Notes under the pieces: model-generated
The model's input: only the letters and a program-made list of their open reading frames with translations
What the model was told of the DNA's origin: nothing
The model's database searches: none
Position numbers and translations under genes: made by a program
Part shown: positions 47,771-59,800 of the stretch, piece by piece
How the letters are laid out: each line of letters begins with the position of its first letter
Numbering within the stretch: the stretch's first letter is position 1
Source of the DNA: Camarhynchus parvulus
Lineage: Eukaryota; Chordata; Aves; Passeriformes; Thraupidae
Direction of reading: 5' to 3'
DNA: 64,000 bases
Assembly: GCF_901933205.1 (NCBI RefSeq)
Contig: NC_044574.1
Coordinates: 1,986,501-2,050,500, forward strand

Positions 47771-48460
47771 GTCGTGCTCTGCTGGATTTGGGCCACACAG
47801 GAGGAGCTGGAAGATCCCAGGATGGAGGGATGGACACCACGGATAACCCAGAAAATCCAGGAGCTCCTGCTGGAGCTGGGGTGTCCTCTCGAGGTGGGGC
47901 TGTGCTGGCAAGGGGAGGTCTGCAGGTGACAATCCTGGAGATCCCGAGGGTGGTGAACTGCCCAGGGCCATCCAGAATCACGGGAAAGAATTCCCAGCTG
48001 CAGGAGAAGGGCTGGGAATGCCTTGCCAAGTCCTGACCTTGGTTCGAGACCATCTGAGCTCCTGTGGGTGAGGAGTTCTCCAGAGGGAAGGACCATGGCA
48101 CCCTCTGCATGGGCAGCGCAGGAAGGAGGAGGAGGAGGAAAATCCAGGTTCTTCCAGAACATTCCAAGATTTTGTCATCGAACAAAGGAAGAGCAGGGAA
48201 TCTCCGGAGGAGATCCGGGTCTTGGGACTGGGCATGGTCAGATCCTTGGGGATGTGGTGAGTTCTGGAAAAGCTCTTGGAAAGGCCCAGCAGCTTCCCAG
48301 GCGTGGCTTTGGTTCCAGCTTTGTTTGTCTGCTCTGGAGTTAGCCCAGAGCCAGAAAACTCCATGCTGTTTATAGAGACAAATCAGGAAATCCTCCTTTT
48401 GGGATTTCCTTTTGGATGAACCTTCTGTGTAACGGGGAGAATTCCTCTCCTGCCTTCTCC
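47770..48460. other. Non-repetitive intron DNA
   Basis: About 690 bp with frames open by chance on the minus strand (PWAVHHPRDLQ-type). It may be a decayed interspersed element. I do not recognise it. Confidence 0.4.
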
Positions 48461-48770
48461 TGAGGCTCCTGGAGAAAAGGAGGCTCCAGAGGGACCTTGT
48501 GGCTCTCCAGAAATCCCTGACAGGCAGGGGGTTTGGGATCTGATCCCAGGGAATAACAGGATCACGGGGAACAGCCTCAGGTTGGACGCCAGCAGGAATT
48601 TCCTCGTGGAAAGGGTGGTCAGGGATTGGGAATGCCCAGGGAGCTTTGGGGTGCCCATCCCTGGAGGTGTCCAAGGAATTCCTGGATGTGGCACTCGGTG
48701 CCAAGGCGGGCAGTGGGCACAGCTGGGACAGGCTGATCCCAGAGGTGTTTTCCAGCCGGGATAATCCCAG
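48460..48770 (+). mobile_element. CR1-type LINE fragment
   Basis: CR1 landmarks in order: CTGGAGAAAAGGAGGCTCC, CCTCAGGTTGGACGCCAGC, AAAGGGTGGTCAGGGATTGG, CATCCCTGGAGGTGTCCAAG, GATGTGGCACTCGGTGCCA. A different CR1 subfamily from the 49.0-kb copies. Confidence 0.75.
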
Positions 48771-49009
48771 GAGTCTGTGCTGGTGCAGGCTCCTTGCCCT
48801 TTTTCCTCCGTGCAGGAATTCTTGCTCTGTGCCCTAATTCAGCCTCTGCGTACACCAGGGAGAGTTTAAAATCCAGAACTTTCCGTTTCTCCAGCCGTAT
48901 TGGGAAGGCTGGGAAAACGGAGGCAGCAAGTTGAGGGCAAAGCGAGGAAGGTGTCGTTCGGCTTCGGTGTTGTGCTCAGAAGTTCTGGGATTGCTGTTGC
49001 CAGGGATCA

Positions 49010-49345
49010 GCTGGGAATGTTCTCCTGGAGAAGGGAAAGCTCCAGGCAGAGCTCAGAGCCCCTGGAGGGGCCCCAGGAGAGCTGGAGAGGGACCTGGGAT
49101 GTGAGGGATGGAGGGACAGGACACAGGGAATGGCTCCAAATAGGAAAAGGGGAGATTGGGCTGGGATCTTGGCAAGGAATTCCTGGCTGGGCTGGAATTC
49201 CCAGATTTGCTGGGGCTGCCCCTGGATCCCTGGCAGTGCCCAAGGCCAGGCTGGATCCACCTGGGGCAGTGGGAGGTGTCCCTGCCCATGGATGGGATGG
49301 GATTTAAGGTCTTTTCCAACCCAAAGCATCCCAGGATTCTGGAGC
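49010..49345 (+). mobile_element. CR1 LINE 3' end
   Basis: Contains GAATGTTCTCCTGGAGAAGG, GGGAATGGCTCCAAATAGG, GGCAGTGCCCAAGGCCAGGC, GTGTCCCTGCCCATGGATGG and the terminal TTTAAGGTCTTTTCCAACCC. Collinear with the next copy. Confidence 0.88.
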
Positions 49346-49354
49346 TGTTTTGCT

Positions 49355-49715
49355 CTGGGAGAGCTGGGAATGTTCCCCTGGAGAAGGGAAAATTCCAGGG
49401 AATCCTCAGAGTGCCTGGAGGGGCTGCAGGAGAGCTGGAGAGGGACTGGGGACAAGGCCTGCAGGGGACAGGAGCCAGGGAATGGCTCCCACTGGGAAAG
49501 GGGAGATTGGGCTGGGATCTTGGCAAGGAATTCCTGGCTGGGCTGGAATTCCCAGATTTGCTGGGGCTGCCCCTGGATCCCTGGCAGTGCCCAAGGCCAG
49601 ACTGGACACTGGGGCTTGGATCCACCTGGGATGGTGGGAGTATCCCTGACCTGGGGGTGGGATTGGATGGGGTTTAAGCTCTTTTCCCACCCAAACCATT
49701 CCATGATTTCCATTC
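49355..49715 (+). mobile_element. CR1 LINE 3' end, adjacent second copy
   Basis: Same segment order as 49010-49345 with shared diagnostic words (CCAGATTTGCTGGGGCTGCC). Two same-strand copies side by side suggest local duplication or two insertions of one subfamily. Confidence 0.88.
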
Positions 49716-49944
49716 GGTGTCACCGCAGCCCCGCTCGGAGCCCGGTCCCTGCTGTGGGGTCCCTGTCCCAGCAGCGGCGCCTCCGAGGCTCCGACACTTC
49801 CCAGACAAAGCTGCCTGGAGGAGGAAGGTGAGGCTCTCCCTGATATCTCCAGACCATTGTTTCCTCCATCTTGGCAGTTCCTTAGGAGCTTTTCCAGCAT
49901 TTCCTTTGGAAAGGTCGCTCAGGAGCTCCTTGTCCGCAGCCCTT

Positions 49945-50075
49945 CCTAGAATCCCAGACTAATTTGGGTGGGAAGGGACCTCAAATCCCATCCAGTGCCA
50001 CCCGCTGCGTGGATGGGGACATTTTCCATAGACCAGGTTGCTCCAAGTTTTTCCCAACCTGGATCCCATCCCTGA
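49945..50075 (-). mobile_element. CR1 LINE 3' end fragment
   Basis: Inverted terminal CR1: TAGAATCCCAGACTAATTTG, GGTGGGAAGGGACCTCAAAT, ATAGACCAGGTTGCTCCAAG, then CCCAACCTGG. Confidence 0.8.
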
Positions 50076-50079
50076 GGTG

Positions 50080-51230
50080 TCAGAGGTGAGTCCCCGATCC
50101 TGCTGCGGGAGCTTCCCTGCTCCCAGCTGTCCGTGTGAGACGCAGCACCTGGCAATACCTGGAGTGGTAAAAACTCATCCTGTGGGAATTCTGGGGTTTT
50201 TTTCCTCCTTTGGGAGGTTCCTGATCCGTGGGATTAAGGTTGGTGGTGTTTCAGATTTGCCCTGCTGGTCCATTCGTGGTTGTCCTGGTGGCGGGTGGCT
50301 TTGACAGTGTTCCTTCTCCAAGTGCTTCCCACAGGGATGGGCTCACAGGGAATTTTTGTCCTCCAGTGCTGGGAATTGTGGAGAAAACGCAAACAGAAAG
50401 GCAGAAGGTGGCTCGGGGAATGTTGGTTCACATTTGTTTGGAAACCCTCTGGAACAAACTTGGCTTCGCATGCAGCTCCTGTTGAAATCCGATTTAATTT
50501 ATGGAGGGAGGAGGAATATTGGGTGAGAGGCCAGAAATTCGGGAGTGCTGTCTGGTGGGAATCTGGTTGTTGTTTGCTTGGAGAGGATTAACAGGATTCA
50601 CATTTCCCCTGAGCCTGAACAGTTTGTACTTGGTTCAAATGAAATAATTCCTCAAAAAAAAACCCCTCACACCCAGATGGGAACAAACTCCGGGAATTGT
50701 GCTGGAAAATCCTCCTCTCCTGCACCTGTGTTCGGTCATTCCCTGTAAGGTTTATTCCTTGAGCTGTGATCTCAGTGTGAACCTCTGCTCGTGGAAAAAC
50801 TTCCAGCTGGAGTCGACTTCCACCAGCTCGGAAAACAAAACCCCGCGACGGCGTCGGTGAGACGAGAACCTCGGCGCCGCAGGAACTCAGCGCGGAGCTC
50901 CGGGAACGGCCGGGAAAACTCCTGGAAAAACCCGCAAGAAGAGTCCAGTTCCAGGAGACAAGAGACGGACAAGGGGGAAATGAATTCCCGGGTTTGGAGT
51001 TTTCCTGGTTTGGGGAGTTTTTTGCAGTGCCGTGTTCGGGGTTGGGAGCGGGGATGGAGCTGGGAACGCGCTGATGTTGTGGCTGCTGCTTTGTCCTCGC
51101 CCTAAATCCAGAATTGCCGGTGTCCTCGCTCGCTCCCCGAGGAGCTGCACGAGGACTTTGCCACTCTTTGGTGTTTCACTGGTCTCAGTCTCCATCCCTG
51201 ACCTGCTTGGACGGGGCTCGGAGCGCCCTG
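50080..51230. other. Non-repetitive ZNF638 intron
   Basis: About 1.15 kb of ordinary sequence. A CpG-richer patch at 50810-50960 holds GGCGTCG|GTGAGA, which could be an alternative exon donor, but no exon can be supported. Confidence 0.45.
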
Positions 51231-51234
51231 GGAT

Positions 51235-51325
51235 AACGGGAGGTGTGGGAATGGCAATGGCAGGAGATGGAACGGGATGGGCTTTAAGGTCCCTTCCAGC
51301 CCAAAGCCCTCTGTGATTGTCTCTC
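51235..51325 (+). mobile_element. CR1 LINE terminal fragment
   Basis: GATGGGCTTTAAGGTCCC, TTCCAGCCCAAAGCCC and TGTGATTGTCTC match the last about 90 bp of CR1. Confidence 0.7.
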
Positions 51326-51329
51326 CAGA

Positions 51330-52115
51330 GCTCTGTGGTGTTTCATTTTCCTCTCCCTGTATTTGTACCTTCTTTTCCCCCCTCACAGCACCAAATTCTC
51401 AGCGATTTCACCCAAACCAAGCCCCACTTCCCTTGACCAGGGTGCTTTTTGTGTGGAGATTTTTTTTGGTTGTTGTTCCTGTACGATTTTACTCCTCTCT
51501 GTCTCAAACCCTTTCTATTTAAGCTCCTGGAGAGATCGGATATTTTCTACCCACAGAGTTCCAGCCTCGTCCCACCCTGTGAATTCTTGCAGGGTTTGCT
51601 CTTCGCCCCTGAGAGCGCTCGTGGGAGTGTCCTCCTGGAAACCGCGCCGGCCTCGGCTCAGCTCCACCCGCTTGGAACTGATTGGAGTTCTCCACCTAAA
51701 TGGTTCCACTTCCAGCTCATCCCTCGTCACCCTCCCGACAGGGGGGTTTCACACTTTGCCTTACTGCTCCTAAAATCATTAATTGTAATTAAACCCAAAC
51801 TCTGTTGTCGCAAAGAAGCGAAATGGCAGGTTTTAAGCAATGCTGTTGCAAGTGTCACCACCGGTTGTGTTGCCTGTGACATCCAATTTGTTGAGTTAAG
51901 CTTGTTAATCAGCTGTTTAATTGATTAATCACCTGTTCTCTATATTTAAGATTTTAAACGGTGAAAGAAAACGGGTTTTTTTGTGAATTTGCAGTGCTTT
52001 AAACTGTGGTGCAAATCCCGCTTCCATGCCTCGGGTTGCTTTTCTCCCCGTCCTAGAAGCCGCTGTGAGCAGATGCCAAAGATGACCCATCTAATCCTTG
52101 TCTTTTAACTTGCAG
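51330..52115. other. Non-repetitive ZNF638 intron up to the acceptor
   Basis: Ordinary intron sequence that becomes AT-rich from about 51760. It ends in TCTTTTAACTTGCAG, a strong acceptor for the large exon. Confidence 0.7.
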
Positions 52116-53803
52116 CTTTGTGTTGTTCTTGGAAAGTTTCGCACCACTTGTGAATTCCCTGAACCTTGGCCTTGCCAGCCCCCTTGTGTTGGGCCCTCCT
52201 CCTTTTCAGCTTGCCCAAATTAAGACCCACTTGGCTCTCCAGCACTTGGCTGCCAGCGGCGGGCGGGCGCCTCCCCACGCTGGCGTCCGCCAGGCATTGC
52301 TGAAAGACGCAATGTTTAGCCCCAGAGGAACCTTGCCCCCGAGGCCCAGAGGACCCAACCCGGCGGGCACCAAAGCCCCGGCGGCTTTCGGGGCCGGAGG
52401 CGCGGCGGGGCCACCCAGGAAAGCTGCGCCCGCGACGCCCCAAGGAGCGCCCCAGAGGTTCTCGGGGCAGGAGTGGACGGGGTCGCAGAGGATCAACGTC
52501 CGCGTCACGCTGCACAGGGCCGATCCCAGGAAAGTCAAGGAGAAGAGCGGCCTGCACCAGGAGCAGAAGGGAGACCCCCGTGCCACTCGCTGGGATGGCG
52601 GCCCCTGCCCCGTCGGCACCGCTGGGCCGAAGCCACCCGGCCCGGCGCCGGTCTTGGAGCAGAACTCCAACCCTCAGAACCGCTACACGCCTGAAAGCGC
52701 CTCCAGCATTTTAGCGAGCTTCGGGCTGTCCAACGAAGACCTGGAGGAGCTGAGCCGCTACCCCGATGACCAGCTGACGCCCGAGAACATGCCGCGGATC
52801 CTGCGGGAGATCCGCATCCGGAAGATGGGCCACGCCGTGCCCGGCCTGCACGCGCCGAGCCGGGGGGAGGAGCCGGTGGGCGAGAGCAGCGGCACCGCCG
52901 TCAAGAGCAAAGTGATCGACTACGGCCACGCCAGCAAGTACGGCTACACCGAGGACCCGCTGGAGATCCGCACCTACAACCCCGAGGCGCTGCCCGAGGA
53001 GCCGCTGGAAGCGCGCGTCTTCAATCCCGAGAGCTCGAGCGCGGAGAACCGGGAAGAATTCCAGCGGGAGCAGAACGTGCCGGTGGCCGTCCCGCCGCCC
53101 AGCGTGCCCAACATGCCCAGCGTGCCCAACGTGCCCAACGTGCCGTGCAACCCTGTGTTCCCGGCCGAAGACCTCATCAAGCTGCCGGCCTTCCCCGCCG
53201 AGTCCTCGCCCGCTCCGTCGTTTTTCCCGGCCGAGCCGCCGGCCAAGGTGCCGGTGCTGTGCGGTGCCGCGCCCGCCGCGCTGCCGGTGGTGAAGCCGGC
53301 GTCCCAGCCGCCCATACGCCGGTGCTGCCGCCCATCCTGCCGGCGCTGCTGCCCACGCCGCTGCCGCAGCCCATGCTGCCCCCGGTGATGCCGCCGCTGG
53401 TCCAGCCGCCCGTGTCCCAGCACGTGTTGCCGCCCTTGACGCCGCCGCCCTTCTCGGCGGGCTCCTGGCCGCCATCAGCCAGCACGAGCAGAAGCAGCGC
53501 GACGCCGGCAGCGCCCATCCCGGGCCCAGCGCCCATCCCGGGCCCAGCGCCCATCCCGGCCCCAGCGGCGCCGGCGGGGCCTCGGCGGGACACAAACCCT
53601 ACCACAAACCCTACCACCCGCCGGCGCACGAGCCCATCAAATCGCCGTTCGGGGTGGTGAAGGCGTCCTGGCTGCCCGTGTTCCCGGAGCAGAAGAGCAA
53701 ACGCCTGCCCACCCCGTCCATGATGAACGACTACTATGCCACGTCGCCGCGAATATTCCCACATTTGTGTTCTCTGTGTAACCTTGAATGCACTCATATG
53801 AAG
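52116..53803 (+). CDS. ZNF638: ZNF638 large N-terminal coding exon, with two apparent frameshifts
   Basis: Acceptor TTGCAG at 52115, donor ATGAAG|GTGAGT at 53803. Frame one runs from the acceptor (open, no stop) through the ATG at 52312 to about 53314; frame two covers 53316-53460 ([13 protein letters not shown] to PPFSAG); frame three covers 53462-53803 ([12 protein letters not shown] to CTHMK). Each change equals one missing base. Internal coding repeats are NVP/SVP triplets at 53105-53145, three copies of an 18-nt unit (S-A-H-P-G-P) at 53508-53565, and HKPYHKPYH near 53590-53616. Protein conservation in all three segments argues for a functional gene. Confidence 0.95.
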
Positions 53804-56800
53804 GTGAGTGGCTTTCCCAGATTATTCCCTAAGCGTGTGTACTCGGCACCTTTTCCTGCCGCTGGTTGTTGTTTTCCCTGGGAATTCCGTGGATTGGGCT
53901 GCTGGTCGCCAAGTCTGAGTGTTGGGCATGGTGCTAGAAATGATTGTAACGGCGTGTTCTGCTCCCAGTTGCATCTCAGAGTTGCTTTACGTGTTGATTT
54001 TAATTTTTGTTTTAGCATTGAAATGTTTTTTTGACTTTGCAGCGGGTTTCAAGCAACAAAACAAACCTCGAGCAGCGGAGTGAAATATTAACGTGTGTGG
54101 GGCACTCAGATAATGTCTGGGGGTGGCTGAGATGTCTGGGTGTTCATTCCCCCCCTCCTCCTCCTCCTCCTCCAAACTCTGCCTGAAAACAAAAGAGCCC
54201 ATTTAGAACCCGAAATTTCATCTTCCAAATCTGCTCTGTGTGACAACGCTGAATATTCCGGAGGCTGGCTCGGGGCGACGCGGAAAATGCGTCCATTCAT
54301 TCTGCCTCGAAGGAAATGGCAGTTTGAGCTTTGAAGGAAAAAATAAAGGGAGAAAATGGTGGATGTTAGGAGATAAAAAATGTTTTGGAAGCTGTGGGTT
54401 TTCCTGGAAAAGCCCAAGGTTTGATCCATCAGAAATATTGGAGAACGTGATATGAAAAACCCAGAGTAATTAATGAATAATTATTTAACGTGTTTGAATT
54501 GCAAAGTGTGGAGAGGCTGTGGGGGAGGGATTTTTGTAATTTGGCAAAATCCTGGAGATTTTAGGCTCTGTTCGCTGTGAATTAAAAATCGGGCTGAAAA
54601 TGGGGATGGCTTTGTTAGGGAAAAAAGCAGAAATTCCCAAATCCTTTTCCCCAGGAAGCGCTGAGGGCCAGGGAGGTGGGCAGCTGGAAATGGGAAGGAT
54701 GAATTTAAATAAAAATGGGTAAAATTGAGCAGGAAAATGAGAGTGGGGGGGTGTTAACAAGGGGAAAAAGCAATTTGGGAAAAGGGAATGAATTTGTACA
54801 GGAATTCTTAGCTCGTTTGAGGAGGAAAATGTTGTCACTACAAATCTGTTGGCAAATCAGCTCTGGCTGAGAGTTTTGGGCTGGATTAAAGGTTGTGAGA
54901 TCTTGTCTTGGTGGCGCTGGGGTGGGATGTGTTCCCAGGAATCCTGCTCCTACTGCAGCCTCCCAGATGTGCTCCCTGGCCTTCAGCTCTGGCCTGGATT
55001 CCCTTCCTTTGGGAAGCGTTTGGTGTTTGTCTCCCAGGGGACCCAGGAGACCTCCCAGGACCAGCCCTGGTGCAGAAGAACCACGGGAGTTTGGGAGTTT
55101 TATCCCAAAAATAAAACTCTGATGAAGAAATGTGCGGCTGGTGTGTCCGTGAATTGCAGAGATCGAAGGATTCCTCTCAATTCCAGCTCTGCAGTTTGGC
55201 CAGTCCGGTCGGTTTTGGGTGGTTGGAGATGACCTGGACGTTCAAGATTTGTCTTCCCAACCATTCCCTGTCCGTTCTGGGAGAGCTGGATGGGACCTCA
55301 GGCTGGAAGAGCCACCAGATCCGCTGATTCCCAGTGATTCCCAAGGACCTGAGACATTTGATGCTGTCCCGGGTGGCATTGCTGTCCTTGGCCTGGAGAA
55401 ATGGATTTCATGGATGGAGAATTCAGGACTGGGTGGTGGCACTCGGAGTTGTCACCAGCTCCATGCCCAGGTGGGACCAGCCACCCCGGGATTGGGATCA
55501 GCGCCGTTCGGCGTCTCCGTCGGTGACGAGGACACCGGGATCAGTCACCCTTGGCACGGTGGAGGTGACACCGGGCTCTGCCCTGGGATCACACCTGCAG
55601 GGATTTTCCTGGACAACCTGGAGAGGTGGGACCATCCCAACCTCACGAGGCCCAACAAGGGCAGGAGCTCGTGGGGCAGCACAGATCCGAGATGGGAAGA
55701 GAACGATTGGAGCAGCCCTGGGGGAAGGACTTGGGCTGTTGTGGGTGGGAAGCTCCAAATGTCCCGGCAGATCCCTGTGCCCTGGGCTGGTCCCACAGCG
55801 TGGGCAGCAGGAAAGGTGGCAATTCTGCCCAGGTGAGACCCCACCTGCAGAGCTGCCTCCGGCTTTGGGGCAGCATCGGGAGGATCTGGAGCTGCTGGAG
55901 CAAATCCAGAGGAGGCCATGGAGATGCTCTGGAGCCAGGCTGGGAAAAACTGGGACTGTTCCCCTGGAGAAGGGGAAACTCCAGGGAATGCTCAGAGTGC
56001 CTGGAGGGGCCCCAGGAGAGCTGGAGAGGGACTGGGGACAAGGCCTGCAGGGACAGGAGCCAGGGAATGGCTCCCACTGGGAAAGGGGAGATTGGGCTGG
56101 CATCTTGGCAAGGAATTCCTGGCTGGGCTGGAATTCCCAGATTTGCTGGGGCTGCCCCTGGATCCCTGGCAGTGCCCAAGGCCAGGTTGGGATGGATTTG
56201 GATCCACCTGGGATTGGGGAAGGTGTCCCTGCCCATGGCAGGGGTGGGAATGGGATGGGATTTAAGGTCCATTCCAGCCCAAACCATTCCAGGATTCTGG
56301 GCTAACAGAACTGACACTGGATGAAGATGAAGGTGCCCAGTGAGGAAAACCTTCTCTATCCCACGTCTGGAGAGCCTAAAAACCAAAATTTTCATGATGG
56401 ATTCTGAGTTCAAGCTGTTGGTGCTGAGCTCCATTTTTTCCATGGATTTTCCCTGGATTTTCCATGGATTTTTAAAAATCTGCTCTTGGATTGACTCATT
56501 TTGGATCTGAGCACGCCACGTTGCCCATGAGAGGAGAATTCCAGCCCCTGGGATGTGAAACCCAGAAGTTCCCACCTGGATGTGGGATATTCATCCAAAA
56601 ACATCATCCCTCCAACTTGGCTGTGCCAAAACTCTGGCAGTTGAATTTTTCCTTGAAAAAAAAACCAAACCCTCCAGGATGTCATTTTTCCAGATTTCTG
56701 ATACATTTTAAGGTGTTTTTGGTTTAGAAGCCACAAGTTTTGGTATTTCCCACCTGCATCCAGAGGTTTTTTTTTATGGAAAATGGATCATTTGAAGCAG

Positions 56801-59800
56801 GCAGGTCCAAAATATTGGGAATTTGTGGGGGAAAAAAAATGATGGAAATTTGTGGAGGTGTCCATGGAAGGTGGGGTTGGGGCGGCAGCAGAATTTGGCA
56901 GATTTGGCCTCGTTTTGATCTCAGGTGAGAGGTTGGACTCTGATCTTGAGGAACGTTCCCGTGGGATCCTCAGGGTTGGCTGTGAGGAGGTGCAGCCACA
57001 CCAAGGTGGATTTTGGGGCATTAAAATCAGAATTTGAGGCAAAAACCCATGCTTGGGCCAGGTATTCCCAAAAATCTTTGTGTCCTGGATGTTTTTTAGG
57101 GCAAAATTCCCAGTTTTGCTGTGGGATAGGTGCAGTCTGACCCTCTGCTGCTCCATTTTAATTCTAATTTCCCAAATCTTCAAAATCTCGAAGGATTTTA
57201 TGGATATTCCGTGGAGCAGCTTCGGAATTGCATCCCGTGGGAATAACAAAGTGGGATTTGTGGGATTCCTCCTTCTCCAAACTCTTCACGTCTTGGACAG
57301 AGCAGATTTCTTGGAATAACAACAATTCCTTCACCCTCAATCCCATCATGTCTGGAACGAAGTGGATTTGAAGCATTCCCAGCACGAGGGATGGGATTTA
57401 TCCTTATTTTGATCTCCTTTTGTTCCCCAAATCCGCTCAAAAGTTGGGCTCGATGCTTCCTTGGACCTGAAATCTGCGAAATCCTTGGGATTTTCTGTTT
57501 TCCGTGAAGATTTGCGCTCGGAATTCCTTTATTGGACGCTTTGCTCCGCCACCTTCCGCTTCCAGGATTTCTTGGTGGTGATCCGCGAGTGAGAGGAGGT
57601 TGGTGGGAATGGAGGAGGAGTTCAGGTGGAATTTTTCTTCTCACCAGGATTTCTGGGGAAGGGATCCTGTCATTTTAGGGGAAGGAGTTCTTCGGATCCC
57701 AAGAAAAATCGTGGCGGCTCCGTCACTGGAATGTCCAAATCCAGGTTGGAGCAACCTGGGATCATCTTTGGGTTCCCTTCCAACCCAACCATTCCATGAT
57801 GGTTCCATGGGCAGTGGAATATTCCTGAAGAATGGGAAGAGTTAGAAATGAGGCAAAAAGGAGGAAAATCCATAAATCCAGGTGGTTTTGGATTCTGTGG
57901 ACACTAGAATATTCCCAAAGAGTGGAAAGAATTAAAAATTATTCAGAAAGGAGGAAAATCCATAAATCCAGAGGGTTTTGGGTTCTGTGGACAGTAGAAT
58001 ATTCCCCAAGAGTGGGAAGAGTTAGAAATGAGGCAAAAAGGAGGAAAATCCATAAATCCAGAGGGTTTTGGATTCTGTGGACACTAGAATATTCCCAAAG
58101 AGTGGAAAGAATTAAAAATGAGGCAAAAAGGAGGAAAATCCGTAAATCCAGAGGATTTTGGGTTCTGTGGACAGTAGAATATTCCCCAAGAGTGGGAAGA
58201 ATTAGGAATGAGGCAAAAAAGAGGAAAATCCATAAATCCAGAGGGTTTTGGGTTCTGTGGACAGTGGAATATTCCTAAGAGAGGGAAGAGTTAGAAATGA
58301 GGCAAAAAGGAGGAAAATCCATAAATCCAGATGGTTTTGGGTTCTGTGGACAGTGGAATATTCCCAAAGAGTGGAAAGAATTAAAAATGAGGCAAAAAGG
58401 AGGAAAAACCATAAATCCAGAGGATTTTGGATTCTGTGGACAGTGGAATATTCCCAAAGAGTGGGAAGAGTTAAAAATGAGGCAAAAAGGAGGAAAAACC
58501 ATAAATCCAGAGGGTATTGGTTGGTGAGGACCTGGCAAGGAGAAGAAGATTCCCAAAAATCTTGGATCAGCAGCTGGAGGGATTTGGGAGCCAAAACCCC
58601 TCCTTGGGACCGTGGGATTGGAATTTTTGGGAGTCAAATTCCCTTTTTGTTCCCTCCCAAGTTTTCCTTGAGGAACAGCTTTGGTTTCTCCTGGTTCAAT
58701 TCGAACGTGGAAAAATTGGGACTGGGATTGCTTAGGGATGGTCTGGAATTCGGGAAAACCAGCTTGGAATGCTGAAATTGCTGCTTTATCCTCATGGGAA
58801 TCATTCCATCAACCTGATCCTTCAGATCCATTATTTTCTATTAATTGTTCCATTTTTGATTGGAATTTATGATTTAAGAGCAGCTGGATTTTTTCCCCAA
58901 GGATATTTAATAATTATCACGGGTGATGTTCCGCCTTGAAGAATTCCAGAGTTTTCCAAGGAACATCCCTTCTCCATAGAAAACCTGCCTCCTTTTTTTC
59001 CCCAGCTCAATATTCCCATTAAACCCGACTTTAGCCATTTTTATATGGAATTAAATCCTATTTTTAATCTGAATTTTTTTAAATGAAAAACATCCCGAGG
59101 CTCCGGAATGACCTTTGAGCTGGGACACGATGGGAACCGAACATTTCCAGAGCTCCGGGCGCGGAAATTCCGGGCTGGGAATGGGATTGGACGTGGAGAT
59201 GCCGCGTTTGGAGGGAGCTGGAATTGCTCGTGGATGTGACAGCAAATCCTGGATTTATTCCCTTGAATTCCCTTTTTTTTTTGGAGCAGCCTCTGGTGCT
59301 GCTGCCCTCCCCGGCGCGCGGGTGGGTTAATTGATGAATTCATTGATTTAATTAGCTGGTTCGATTAATTCATTCGATCCTTTCGTGTAATTAATGGATG
59401 GGATTGGTTTGATTGAGGCTTCTGGAGCGGTGCTAATCGGCTTTTTTACCCTCCTGCCTGAATCCCGTGGGGATGTGCCTTTCCCGAGGTAAAGCGGGCT
59501 GGGGGTGCGGAGCCGGCTCGGGGGCGGGGCTGAGCGCGGCGCTGCCCGCCCTGACCCCGCTGTGCCCGCGTTCTCTCTGCCCAGGACTGGATCCTGCACC
59601 AGAACAACCCCGAGCACCTCGAGAGCTGCCGCAGGCTGCGCCAACAGTAAGGGATCCAGCGGGGAATCCACTGGGAGTGCATTGGGGATCCACTGGGAAA
59701 TCTGTCTGGAATCCACTGGGAATCCGTGGGGGATCCACTGCGGAATCAGTTCGGGAATCTTTGGGAATCAGTTCGGGAATCCTTTGGGGAATCCACCGTG

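Noticed and set aside
46959..48704. 581-codon minus-strand frame (HSRFSHSWWAAIPGSP repeats)
   Set aside because: Translation of the 15/17-bp array at 47.05-47.77 kb with chance-open flanks, antisense in a ZNF638 intron.
50772..51105. CpG-richer patch with short frames and a donor-like GTGAGA
   Set aside because: No matching acceptor or conserved peptide. Kept only as a note in the intron description.
58000..58775. Lys/Arg-rich protein repeats of about 30 residues
   Set aside because: Derived from the 92-bp minisatellite inside a ZNF638 intron, with no conserved start or family match.
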